DNA of 64,000 bases from Chthoniobacteraceae bacterium (GTDB lineage Bacteria > Verrucomicrobiota > Verrucomicrobiia > Chthoniobacterales > Chthoniobacteraceae): contig JAQGOL010000005.1 in the NCBI GenBank assembly GCA_028293625.1, forward strand, positions 1-64,000, in the 5' to 3' direction. Positions within the stretch are counted from its first letter, which is position 1. Each line of letters opens with the position of its first letter. This document shows, piece after piece, positions 19,636 through 27,772 of the stretch. The notes under the pieces were generated by a model that saw only the letters and a program-made list of their open reading frames with translations, ran no database searches and was not told where the DNA came from. The position numbers and the translations under genes are program-made.

Positions 19636-19809
19636 CGACGAAACCTGAGAACGATATTCTTACTCACGAAGGTAAGCTGGCCTGCCATGTGGATACGTTA
19701 GACGAGCTAAATCCCCGAGCCCAGGATCATCGTCATCGGCAAAATCGAGGCGGACGTGGATGTCGCCAGCATTGCCGGGGCGAGCAAAGTTACAATCGAG
19801 CTGGAATGA
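19632..19809 (+). pseudogene. Small broken ORF after the molybdenum operon
   Basis: A GTG at 19632 opens a frame reading DILTHEGKLACHVDTLDELN. The next frame then reads PRIIVIGKIEADVDVASIAG followed by ASKVTIELE and a stop at 19807-19809. Removing one C from the CCCC run near 19715-19718 merges them into a 58-residue protein. Both halves have coding-like composition, but no family is recognised. It overlaps the end of the nucleotidyltransferase frame. Confidence 0.4.
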
Positions 19810-19866
19810 TCCGGAGGCCGCTTTAGCACTGGGCTTACAGTCCGCTCAATCTGAAAGTCAACTGTT

Positions 19867-20544
19867 ATGAAACCTTACATCATCTGCCACATGCTTTCTT
19901 CCGTGGATGGAAGGACCGACGGCGATGCGCTCGCAGGCGTCACGAACGAGGATGAATATGAAGCGACCAGCGCGCAATTCGAGAGCAACGCTTGGCTTTG
20001 CGGTCGCACCACGATGCAGGAAATCCTCGGCAATGACGAACCGTTTGCCTCCGCCTCCAACATACCGGCCGGATCGGAGTCCGTTCATGTTGCCCGCTTA
20101 GCGGAGTCCTATGCGGTCTGTGTGGACACGCATGGCAAACTGCGCTGGACGAATGGCAACCTGCGCGGCGATCACCTCATCTGCCTCCTGAGCGAGCAGG
20201 CTCCTTCCGATTATCTGGGCATGCTCAAGGAGAACGGTGTGTCCTACATCGTTGCTGGTGCATCCTCGGTTAACCTCATCAGAGCCATGGACTTGCTCGG
20301 CGAGCGATTTGGCATCCGCACCCTTTTGATCGAAGGGGGCGGCCACATCAATGGTGCGTTTCTCCAGGCGGGCCTCATCGACGAGGTCAGTCTCCTAATA
20401 GCGCCAGGCATCGATGGGCGGCACGACGTCGCGGCCACCTTCGATGGCATGAACCCGCCCAACAACGTCGCCGTAGCCCTGAGGCTCAAATCGGTGGAGC
20501 AACGAGCAAACGACACGCTTTGGATTCGCTATGATGTGCTTTGA
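19867..20544 (+). CDS. RibD-C/dihydrofolate-reductase-fold family protein (1)
   Basis: 225 residues, matching the RibD C-terminal domain fold. Landmarks are MLSSVDGRTDGD at the start, WLCGRTTMQEILG, then IVAGASSVNLIRAMDLLGER and the cofactor-site strand TLLIEGGGHINGAFLQAGLI followed by DEVSLLIAPGIDGR. Such stand-alone proteins are NADPH-dependent reductases of mostly unknown substrate. A second member lies at 23895-24536, flanking the sigma-factor module from the other side. The upstream intergenic region is short and no promoter was assigned. Confidence 0.87.
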   Translation: MKPYIICHMLSSVDGRTDGDALAGVTNEDEYEATSAQFESNAWLCGRTTMQEILGNDEPFASASNIPAGSESVHVARLAESYAVCVDTHGKLRWTNGNLRGDHLICLLSEQAPSDYLGMLKENGVSYIVAGASSVNLIRAMDLLGERFGIRTLLIEGGGHINGAFLQAGLIDEVSLLIAPGIDGRHDVAATFDGMNPPNNVAVALRLKSVEQRANDTLWIRYDVL

Positions 20545-20733
20545 CCCCTGCGTCTGAAGAGGATGTTGCTGTCATGAATAAGGAACATCCTTAAAACGGT
20601 AGATCTGGAGGGCAGTTGGCTCGCTCTCGATTATGCTCGCCCCACGGCCGCGGCCAAGCTCTCGGGATTGAGCACTTACGCTGTTGGGTCGGAAGTCTGC
20701 CTCAGATAGAGGACTGCCCCTACAAAGCCCTCC

Positions 20734-21106
20734 ATGAGCCAATCCCGTATGTTTTCTCGGTCCTTTCGCGGCGGAATTTCAGCACTTGTCCTCGCCGTCG
20801 GCGGGATAGCTTTTCGAGACCGCCTCCCCGCTCCCATTCGCGAATGGCTCCCGTCTCTTGGGGAGACGAAAGCGAGAGCACAGAGGGCTCTAAGGAAAGC
20901 GCCTACAGGTGGCATTGAGGGGGTCAAGACCGACTCGAAAGCGACCTGCTGACCGGGATTACCGGTGTCTCGCAAAGAGACCCTCAAACTGGACCATATC
21001 GGATACGCCGTCGGTTATTCGACCAAGGTGTTCAGCCCCTTATGGGCCGCCTACGCGATCAAATCAGTTTCCAACCCCGTCAGCGCCAAGAGGCCTCAAT
21101 GCCGTG
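20734..21106 (+). pseudogene. DNA/RNA non-specific endonuclease (NUC1-like), N-terminal remnant
   Basis: The frame begins with a membrane-anchor-like start (MSQSRMFSRSFRGGISALVL) and is interrupted by a TGA at 20950-20952. It resumes in the same frame with KLDHIGYAVGYSTKVFSPLW and then AAYAIKSV. That block resembles the GYxVGYSxxxxxPLWxAYxI opening of secreted NUC1-type nucleases. The catalytic DRGH motif is not found downstream, so only the N-terminal part survives. The assignment rests on this one motif. Confidence 0.5.
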
Positions 21107-21357
21107 TTGGCACAGCCGGGTTTTTGTATCCTTTTGCGACGCTTAAACAGCCAACGCTCTTACTGCTTCCAGAGTTTCAGTATCAAAAATGATCGTCTCG
21201 GGTTTGGCGTAATCGGATCCAACGTTGGCGGCGAGGATTGAGTGGCCGTTCGAAAATGCCATCTGGAGCGCTCTTCCCGGCTTTTGGGTAACCAAAAAAC
21301 CGTTTTGAACGGGAAAACTGCAACGCTCTTGGCAATCCGACCTCAGGAGTACAGAGG

Positions 21358-21423
21358 GTCGCAATTATCCTATTCAGAATTTGCAAGTATCCTGTTCGGA
21401 ACCGTTGCAAGTTCGATGTTCAG
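21358..21423 (+). repeat. Triple 23-bp direct repeat, copy C
   Basis: Units GTCGCAATTATCCTATTCAG..., TTGCAAGTATCCTGTTCGG... and GTTGCAAGTTCGATGTTCAG start at 21358, 21381 and 21404, exactly 23 bases apart. It is the best-preserved copy of the element also seen at 942-1010 and 11644-11710. The minus-strand ORF 21420-21602 ends exactly at its edge. Confidence 0.6.
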
Positions 21424-21602
21424 CCACAGTCTTGCAGCACATCATCGCGATGAAGCACGATTGCCGCTTCCTCCCGTTCGCCATCGAGTTTGGCCTCCGA
21501 TGGCTTACCCGCTGTTTCGTCGGGCCAGATGTTTTTCACCCCTGTGTCTTGAGCGGAGGCGGCGATGGAGAGAGCGAGCAGCGCGGTGAGGGTAGTTTTC
21601 AT
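21420..21602 (-). pseudogene. Signal-peptide ORF truncated at the direct repeat
   Basis: 60 residues starting MKTTLTALLALSIAASAQDT, a convincing signal peptide. GVKNIWPDETAGKPSEAKLD and EREEAAIVLHRDDVLQ follow. The IWPDxxxGKP wording resembles the mature start of secreted alpha/beta hydrolases (esterases) of Verrucomicrobiota and Planctomycetes, but the catalytic part is missing. The frame stops where the 23-bp repeat element begins, so the element may have replaced the rest of the gene. Confidence 0.45.
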
Positions 21603-22062
21603 GGGCGATTTTTGGAGCTTACTTTCCGGACACGACTTTGTTTAAGCCAATCAACGGGAGCGGCTGACCCGCGGGTTTCCACCATTAAGCTTTGGTTGAG
21701 TGGGACATCTTGCCCGGCCAACCGCTGGCGATGAAGCGCGCTCGACACCCCAAAAAATTCGTTTCCAAAAAATTCTTGCCGAACGGTTTCCAGCGCGGGC
21801 AATCCGCGGAAGAAAAGGTGCTTGTCTTACCCGAGGGGACAAACATTTTGCCGGCATCACCACGTCTTCTGGTATCAAGTTGGCGGCGGCCAGCCAGTTG
21901 AGTTATGGACTTTTTGTCCCTCTGATTGAACTCCAACTCGAAATTGATGCTCTTCAGCAGCGAGTTTTTCATCTCGCCCAAAGCATTGATCTTCACAGTT
22001 GCTCGGTTGAGCGCTTTGCCTGAGGCTCATGAGGTCATCTGGCCATCACTTACCTCCCCTGC

Positions 22063-23310
22063 ATGGAAATCACCATCAAACAGGTGCGGGAAAGTCTGGA
22101 TGCGCTTTATCGGGCGGAGTCTCACCGTATTCTCGCCGCGCTGATCCGCTTGCTGGGAGATTTCGATCTGGCCGAAGATGCCGTGCATGACGCGTTTGCT
22201 GCCGCGTTGGAGCGCTGGCCGCGGGACGGCGTGCCGGCCAATCCGCGTGCGTGGCTGGTTTCCGCGGGCCGCTTCAAAGCCATCGATGCGTTGAGGCGGC
22301 GCGCACGATTCGATGCCGCACAAGGAAAGATCATCGAGCAACTGGAAAGAGCGGCCGATGGCGCCGCTGATAGACTGGACGAGAGGGTAGAAGACGACTG
22401 CCTGCGTTTGATCTTCACATGCTGCCATCCCGCATTGGCGCCAGAGGGCCGGTTGGCCTTGACCTTGCGTGAAGTTTGCGGCCTAACCACCGAAGAGATT
22501 GCCCGCGCATTTCTCATGTCGGCGCCAACCCTCGCCCAGCGGATCGTGCGGGCGAAGGCGAAGATTCGCGAGTCGGGCATTCCTTATCAGGTGCCGTCTG
22601 TGGAGGAACTGCCAGAACGGTTGGTTACGGTGCTGCAAGTCGTCTATTTGGTATTCAACGAAGGTTACTCGGCGACATCGGGAGCGTTGTTAACTCGTGC
22701 CGATCTTTCCGCTGAAGCCATCCGGCTCGGACGTTTGCTGCTGGAGCTTCTGCCAGAACCCGAGGTGATGGGTTTGCTAGGACTGATGCTCTTGCAGGAG
22801 TCGCGGTGCGAGGCCAGAACGTCACCGACGGGTGAACTGATTCTCTTGGAACATCAAGACCGCGCGTTGTGGAATCGTGAACAGATCGGCGAAGGGATTG
22901 CGCTGGTGGAGCGGGCCCTGGTTTCGCGGCGCTTTGGTCCTTACACGCTGCAGGCCGCCATTGCAGCAGTGCATTCGGAAGCTGCCAAAGCTGAAGCCAC
23001 CGACTGGCCGCAGATCGTCGCCCTCTACAGCATCTTGGCGCGTGTTGAACCGTCGCCCGTGGTGGAACTCAATCGCGCCGTAGCCGTGGCGATGCGGGAT
23101 GGGCCGGAGGCGGGACTGGGATTGATTGATGCGATCTTCGCGCGCGGGGAGTTGACCGACTACCATTTTGCGCACTCCGCACGGGCCGATTTATGCCGCC
23201 GACTGGGCAGAGGAGTGGAAGCTCGCGCTGCCTATGAGCGCGCCTTGGCTCTCACGCAGCAGGAACCGGAACGGCGGTTCCTTGGAAAACGGCTGAGCGA
23301 GGTGAGTTAA
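22063..23310 (+). CDS. ECF sigma factor, ECF42-type with TPR-like C-terminal extension
   Basis: 415 residues, far longer than a plain ECF factor. The N-terminus has sigma region 2 (LAALIRLLGDFDLAEDAVHD, then WLVSAGRFKAIDALRR) and region 4 (LTLREVCGLTTEEIARAFLM and TLAQRIVRAKAKIRE). The remaining 230 residues form the helical, TPR-like extension characteristic of ECF42 (LVYLVFNEGYSA-like segment, then AAIAAVHSEA and VELNRAVAVAMRDG). ECF42 genes are known to sit beside DGPF/YCII genes and control them without an anti-sigma factor. Here the DGPF gene follows at 23457. Confidence 0.9.
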   Translation: MEITIKQVRESLDALYRAESHRILAALIRLLGDFDLAEDAVHDAFAAALERWPRDGVPANPRAWLVSAGRFKAIDALRRRARFDAAQGKIIEQLERAADGAADRLDERVEDDCLRLIFTCCHPALAPEGRLALTLREVCGLTTEEIARAFLMSAPTLAQRIVRAKAKIRESGIPYQVPSVEELPERLVTVLQVVYLVFNEGYSATSGALLTRADLSAEAIRLGRLLLELLPEPEVMGLLGLMLLQESRCEARTSPTGELILLEHQDRALWNREQIGEGIALVERALVSRRFGPYTLQAAIAAVHSEAAKAEATDWPQIVALYSILARVEPSPVVELNRAVAVAMRDGPEAGLGLIDAIFARGELTDYHFAHSARADLCRRLGRGVEARAAYERALALTQQEPERRFLGKRLSEVS

Positions 23311-23347
23311 GGGTTCACGAAAATCATTTCAGAAAAATGCTGGGCCA

Positions 23348-23374
23348 AGTCGAAATCCGGACATGCCAATCGAC
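23348..23374 (+). promoter_or_regulatory. Candidate ECF42-dependent promoter
   Basis: AGTCGA (23348-23353), a 17-base spacer, then CGAC (23371-23374) lie in front of the DGPF gene, about 83 bases before its ATG. From memory, reported ECF42 promoters have a TGTCGA-type -35 and a CGA/TC-type -10 element; the match here is close but rests on one site. Confidence 0.45.
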
Positions 23375-23456
23375 TAGCTCATGAAACGGATAAGAAACAG
23401 GCCGTTGTAACCACTAACGAAACTGAACGGCCAAACTCACAAAGGAGCTACAACCT

Positions 23457-23852
23457 ATGAAATACATTTGCCTGGGATACATCGAGCCAAACAAATTTGA
23501 CGATCTGCCGGAAGCGGAGCGCAATGCCATGATGGACGAGTGCTTTAGCTATGACGATGAGCTGCGAAAGAATGGGCAGTTTGCCGGTGGCCATGCACTG
23601 CAGGGCCCGCAAGCCGCAGCGACTTTGCGTTGGCAGGATGGCAAGGTGGTTATAGCCGATGGTCCCTATGCCGAAACGAAGGAGCAACTCGGCGGCATCC
23701 TCATCCTCGAAGCGCAAGACTTGAACCATGCGATTCAGATCATGTCGAAGCACCCGGGGGTGAAAGCCGGGCCGTTTGAGATTCGCCCCGCAGCGGACGT
23801 CGGTGAAATGATTCGCGAAAGTGAGCAGCGGCGCGGGGGTGTGAATGCGTAA
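23457..23852 (+). CDS. DGPF/YCII-related protein, partner of ECF42
   Basis: 131 residues. The ATG is preceded by AGGAG nine bases upstream. The family motif is VVIADGPYAETKEQLGG (DGPF-type), followed by LEAQDLNHAIQIMSKHP and AGPFEIRPA, which form the dimeric alpha/beta-barrel fold. Proteins of this family are usual targets and neighbours of ECF42 sigma factors; their chemistry is not established. Confidence 0.92.
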   Translation: MKYICLGYIEPNKFDDLPEAERNAMMDECFSYDDELRKNGQFAGGHALQGPQAAATLRWQDGKVVIADGPYAETKEQLGGILILEAQDLNHAIQIMSKHPGVKAGPFEIRPAADVGEMIRESEQRRGGVNA

Positions 23853-23894
23853 AACCGGTTAACAAAAAACGTGAAATCATAGAAAACGACTGCT

Positions 23895-24536
23895 ATGTCC
23901 AAGTTACGTGTGCATTGCTTTGGAGTCTCCGTGGATGGGTATGGCGCGGGGCCGAATCAGAGTCTTGAGAATCCGCTGGGTGCTGGTGGCGAGAATCTGC
24001 ACCAATGGTTCTTCCCAACCCGCGCTTTTCAAAAGATGGTGGGCAAAGACGGAGGCACGACGGGCGTCGACAACGACTTTGCGGAACGCGGTTTCGACGG
24101 AGTTGGCGCATCGATTCTTGGACGCAATATGTTCGGGCCCATTCGCGGCGCATGGCCGGATGATGAATGGAAAGGCTGGTGGGGTGAAGACCCGCCATAT
24201 CATTCGCAGGTCTTTGTGCTCACGCATCACCCGCGTGCGTCGATTCAAATGAAAGGCGGCACGACGTTTCATTTCGTCACTGAAGGCATCCACGTTGCCT
24301 TGGAGCGCGCCAGGGAGGCGGCTGGCGGACTGGACGTGCGCCTCGGTGGTGGGGCAGCGACGATTCGCCAGTATCTCCAAGCAGGATTGGTCGACGAACT
24401 CCACATCGCTGTTTCGCCCATCATGCTCGGCAGTGGCGAGCCGCTCTTTGCTGGCCTAGACCTTGCCAAGCTGGGATACAAACTCACTGAGCATGTGACA
24501 ACTCCTGCCGCCATGCACGTGGTGCTGACGAAGTGA
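23895..24536 (+). CDS. RibD-C/dihydrofolate-reductase-fold family protein (2)
   Basis: 213 residues with the RibD-C fold: HCFGVSVDGYGAGPNQ, ASILGRNMFGPIRGAW, FHFVTEGIHVALERAREAAG, VRLGGGAATIRQYLQAGLVD and ELHIAVSPIMLGSGEPLFAG. It is a typical companion of DGPF/ECF modules and starts 42 bases after the DGPF gene, so the two are probably cotranscribed. NADPH-dependent reductase activity is likely; the substrate is unknown. Confidence 0.9.
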   Translation: MSKLRVHCFGVSVDGYGAGPNQSLENPLGAGGENLHQWFFPTRAFQKMVGKDGGTTGVDNDFAERGFDGVGASILGRNMFGPIRGAWPDDEWKGWWGEDPPYHSQVFVLTHHPRASIQMKGGTTFHFVTEGIHVALERAREAAGGLDVRLGGGAATIRQYLQAGLVDELHIAVSPIMLGSGEPLFAGLDLAKLGYKLTEHVTTPAAMHVVLTK

Positions 24537-24540
24537 TCTG

Positions 24541-25818
24541 ATCACTGCAGTAAGGGCACCGCTAAAGGCTTGAAGAGCCGGTCCCGCTCCAAATCGCCTG
24601 TCACCATGTGGCCCCGGAACGCGAGCACATGGTGACAGGCAATCGGGCGCCCTCCCGCTTTCACCATGGACGCTTTCCAATCATCTCCAGCATGGCGGAG
24701 ATGATACCCGTTATCCGCGGTGCCCTGCCGCATGTGGGACGTACGAAAATAATGGCGGAACGCGTGGAAAAAGGTCATTTCTGCAACCTCGCCTTCCAGC
24801 TCGGCGGCGCACTCCTTGAGAATTCCCTGGGCCGTGTCTTCACGGGACGAACCAATGGGGTAAACCAAGCCGGAGCGGGTTGATTGCGCGTGCAGCTTCC
24901 GCATGAGGGCGAGGAGCTTCGGACCCATCGGCACCTTTACCCCGTCTCGCACCTTTTTCCAGGAACGTGATTGTGTTGTCCGAAAAATCCACGCGTTCCC
25001 ACGTCAACCCCTTCTTGCCAAGGAGCGCGCTCTTCCGAACGCCGGAGTAGGCGAACCCGCGGATCAGGCTCCCAAGCTCCGCATCCCGGGCGTCGATCAG
25101 ATTCAGTAGCTCCGCCATGGCTGAGGCAGGCGGAATGTGTGGATCCCGCGAGTGCGTGAGCAGCTTTTTAAGTGTCTCCAGATTTTGCTCGAAGTGGGCC
25201 GGAAAAAATCTTTTAGCGATGAAGTTGGGCACGAGCTTTTTCAGGTACATCATGAATTGGTGATGCTGGACGCCCCTTGTGAGTGGCTTTGTATGCCGCC
25301 CACAGTCCCGAGGGCCCGAGGCGCTCAACTTTTTCCCACGGCTCAAGCGCGCTGATGTCCTCTTTTCCCGCTTTCTTGATTGTTTTAACCAAATCCACCA
25401 GCGCCCGATGGTAGGTGCCCCATCCGCCCTTGGTTTTCTCACTCTTGCACGCCAGGAGATCATAAAACCGGGTGATTTCCTCGTAAAAATCGCCGCGCTT
25501 GACGGTTGCGGGGGGAGGCTCCTGTGGAGCTGGAGCAGGCACGCTCACAATTTGATCAATTTTTTTCTCAAGTCGTTCGAGGGATTCCGGGATACCCGCG
25601 AGGCCGTTCTTCTGCAAAAACTTCAACGCTGTGTCGCGCTCGTTCAGCGCCTTGAGGCGCTTGATGGCTTCCCGCCGCACCGGGGTCTCAAGGGAAATCC
25701 ATTGCTTTAGCTTTCGCCGGTAATAGATTTTCCCTCGTCGATGGAGGTTTCGGATGCGCGTTTTGCCCACATACCTCTCTTTGTGGCAGGACTGCAATCC
25801 TGCCAAGTGGCATGGCAA
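24541..25818 (-). pseudogene. Tyrosine recombinase (integrase) copy 1, multiply frameshifted
   Basis: Three minus-strand frames together encode a phage-type integrase of about 410 residues. Frame one runs from NLHRRGKIYYRRKLKQWIS to ATHKG, frame two from QFMMYLKKLVPNFIAKRF through YSGVRKSALLGKKGLTWERV (box with the first catalytic Arg), and frame three from VRDGVKVPMGPKLLALMRKL to FFHAFRHYFRTSHMRQGT (HxxR box). Comparison with copy 2 places -1 events in a G run and a C run near 25265-25275 and a +1 event in an A run near 24955. After HMRQGT the sequence departs from copy 2, and the GHS and catalytic Tyr are gone. It is non-functional. Confidence 0.85.
24596..24640. repeat. Perfect 15-bp inverted repeat with 15-base loop
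   Basis: GCCTGTCACCATGTG (24596-24610) and CACATGGTGACAGGC (24626-24640) are exact reverse complements. It lies between the reductase gene and the degraded 3' end of integrase copy 1, where that copy departs from copy 2. No T-run follows, so a classical terminator is unlikely. A recombination or protein-binding site is possible. Confidence 0.6.
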
Positions 25819-26119
25819 AAAAAGATTGAGAGGGCAGAAACTTCTCGGCCAGTTGACCGATTATCTCGATTTTTGGCCGTCCCTGACTCGGCTGTTCACT
25901 GGGCGAAAAGCCCCTCGGTCGCAGCAATCTGGCGAACTGCCATGATGATAAGATTTTTCCCGTGGCTCCAATTGGATTGAGCTTTCCATGCGAGTTCATT
26001 CTGGAATTTTTCGTTTGTCGTTCGGACCCGCCGGAAGAGCATCGGCCGTGAAAGGGGTGGCGCAGGGAATCGTCGCGATGCGGAAATAGTTGGCTTCATG
26101 GCGTTGTTCCCCGTGGAAG
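25819..26119. other. Spacer between the two integrase copies
   Basis: About 300 bases with no gene supported. It should contain the promoter of copy 1 (minus strand). A small hairpin GGCAGGACTGCAATCCTGCC lies just inside the 5' end of the copy 1 frame at about 25786-25805. Confidence 0.4.
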
Positions 26120-27352
26120 TCACAGTCTGACCCTCGACACCGCCGCCTCCATGTCTGGCATTGAAACATGGTTGTAGGCGTCACCCGCGTGGCGGCGTCC
26201 ACGAGAATGGCCGGTCAGCTCATCACGGATGCGGTCGGGCGTGCCCTAGCGCATATGTTGAGTCCGGAAATAGTGCCGCAAGTTGTGAAAAATCTTCATA
26301 TCTCGGACTTCCTCGCCGGCCTGCCCCGTGCACTCCTTGAGGATGATCTGGGCGGTGTCCTCACGCGAAGAGCCGATTCGGAAAACGAGCCCTGTGTCAG
26401 TTGGCGATCGCTCGCGCAGTTCCGCAAGCAGCGCGAAAAGCTGCAGCCCCATCGGGATGGTCCGAAATTTCCGCCCTTTTTCGAGCAGGGTGATGGTGTG
26501 CCGGGTAAAATCGACTCGCTCCCAGGATAGGCCGTCTTGTCCGAGCAATCCGCTTTTCCTCGCGCCGCTGAAGGCGAAAGCGCGGATGAGGCGGCCGAGT
26601 TCGGCGTCCCGGGCCTCGCAGAGATCCAGGAGCGCAGCCATCTCATCCGGCGTCGGAATGTGCGGATCGCGCGGGTTGGTGCCCACTTTCTTGATGGTCT
26701 CCAAGTTTTGGGTGAAATGAGCCGGAAAGAATCCCTTGGAGACAAAGTCGGGCACGAGTTTGCGGAGATAAAACATAAATTGATCGAGGCTGGAGGACCC
26801 CTGGTGGGAGGCTTTGAACTCGGCCCAGAGTCCGGAAGGGCCAAGCAGTTCGATCTTGGCCCAGGGATCCAGCGTGCTGACGTCCACGTTCCCGGCTTTT
26901 CGAACGGTCCGGACGATCTCCAGGAGCGCCCGGTGATACGTGCCCTAGCCGGTTTTCGTTTTCGAACTCGGACACGCCAAAAGTTCGTAAAACCGGGTGG
27001 CTTCCTCGTAAAAGTCGCCGCGGTAAACGGTAGCAAAAGTGGCTGCTACCGATTCCGGTGTCGGGGCGGTGGCGATTTGGTCCACTTTGCGCTCCAACCG
27101 TGCGAGGTCGTCGGTGATCCCAGGCAGGCGATTTTGCTGGAAAAATCGGACCGCCTTTTCGCGTTCCTCCAGCTCCCGGAGGCTCCTGAGGGCCTCCCGG
27201 CGCACCGTGGTTCCAAGGGAGCGCCACTTTCCGCCTTTAAGCCGGTAATAGATTTTGCCTCGCCGGTAGAGGTTTCGGTGGCCGTCGTGATGGAGCGGAC
27301 GCGGCTTTTTACTGCTACCGATTTTGGCGCGGGCACCCCATGATCGATGCAC
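26120..27352 (-). pseudogene. Tyrosine recombinase (integrase) copy 2, interrupted by two amber codons
   Basis: A single 410-codon frame runs from the ATG at 27352 to the TGA at 26120-26122, broken only by TAG at 26945-26947 and TAG at 26246-26248. The first replaces the Trp of the motif KGGWGTYHRAL seen in copy 1. The second replaces the Gln of HMRQGT. All catalytic boxes are otherwise present: FSGARKSGLLGQDGLSWERV (Arg I), IFHNLRHYFRTQ (HxxR), and beyond the second amber LTGHSRGRRHAGDAYNHV (His and nucleophile Tyr). It ends 110 bases from the 3' end of tRNA-Arg, the usual place for an integrase. TAG is an ordinary stop codon for intact genes in this window, so nonsense mutation is more likely than recoding. 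Confidence 0.85.
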
Positions 27353-27461
27353 GAATCATTAGCCAAACTATAGCCACCGGCCGGTTCGGAGACAGGAGAG
27401 GGGGTCTCAGAGGAGGGGGTGGCGGGCTGGGAAGCCTGATGAATACAGGATCCAGAAGAAA

Positions 27462-27535
27462 TGCACCCGCCGTGACTCGAACACGGAACCTTCTGATTCG
27501 TAGTCAGATGCTCTATCCAATTGAGCTACGGGTGC
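27462..27535 (-). tRNA. tRNA-Arg (anticodon ACG)
   Basis: On the minus strand the 74-base cloverleaf has the acceptor arm GCACCCG/CGGGTGC and the D-arm AGCTCAATTGGATAGAGC. The anticodon arm TCTGA-CTACGAA-TCAGA places ACG in the loop, and the T-arm is GTTCGAGTC. The discriminator base is A and CCA is not encoded. The two broken integrases lie on its 3' side, so it is the likely attachment site of the accessory region. Confidence 0.95.
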
Positions 27536-27772
27536 CTTGCGGTTTTCCCGGACGGTGTAGTGGCTGACGTTTCGGTCGGACTCAATATCCCGTAAAGGAG
27601 GCGCGGAACATGCCCTCCATGCATCCAAAGCTCAAGAGAAATCTGCAGGTTTTAGCTAAAAAAATGGCGGCAGGCGGGATCAGGGAGGCGGCGCGGCAAC
27701 AACCTTTCCTCGCGGCGGGATCGGCGCTTGTGGATTGGGGGCGGTCTGTGGAAGGGTGCATAATCACTGCCC

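Larger units (their letters stand above)
20545..22062. other. Gene graveyard between the reductase and the ECF sigma gene
   Basis: About 1.5 kb without an intact gene. It holds the nuclease remnant at 20734-21106, a minus-strand fragment around 21143-21290 (NGHSILAANVGSDYAKPETI, propeller-like), the direct-repeat copy C at 21358-21423, and a signal-peptide ORF at 21420-21602. From 21600 to 22062 no coding signal was recognised on either strand. Confidence 0.5.

Noticed and set aside
26120-27352. Amber codon reassignment as explanation for the integrase stops
   Set aside because: Several intact genes in the window end in TAG (for example at 3226, 44170 and 45872), and no suppressor tRNA is visible. 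Nonsense mutation is simpler.
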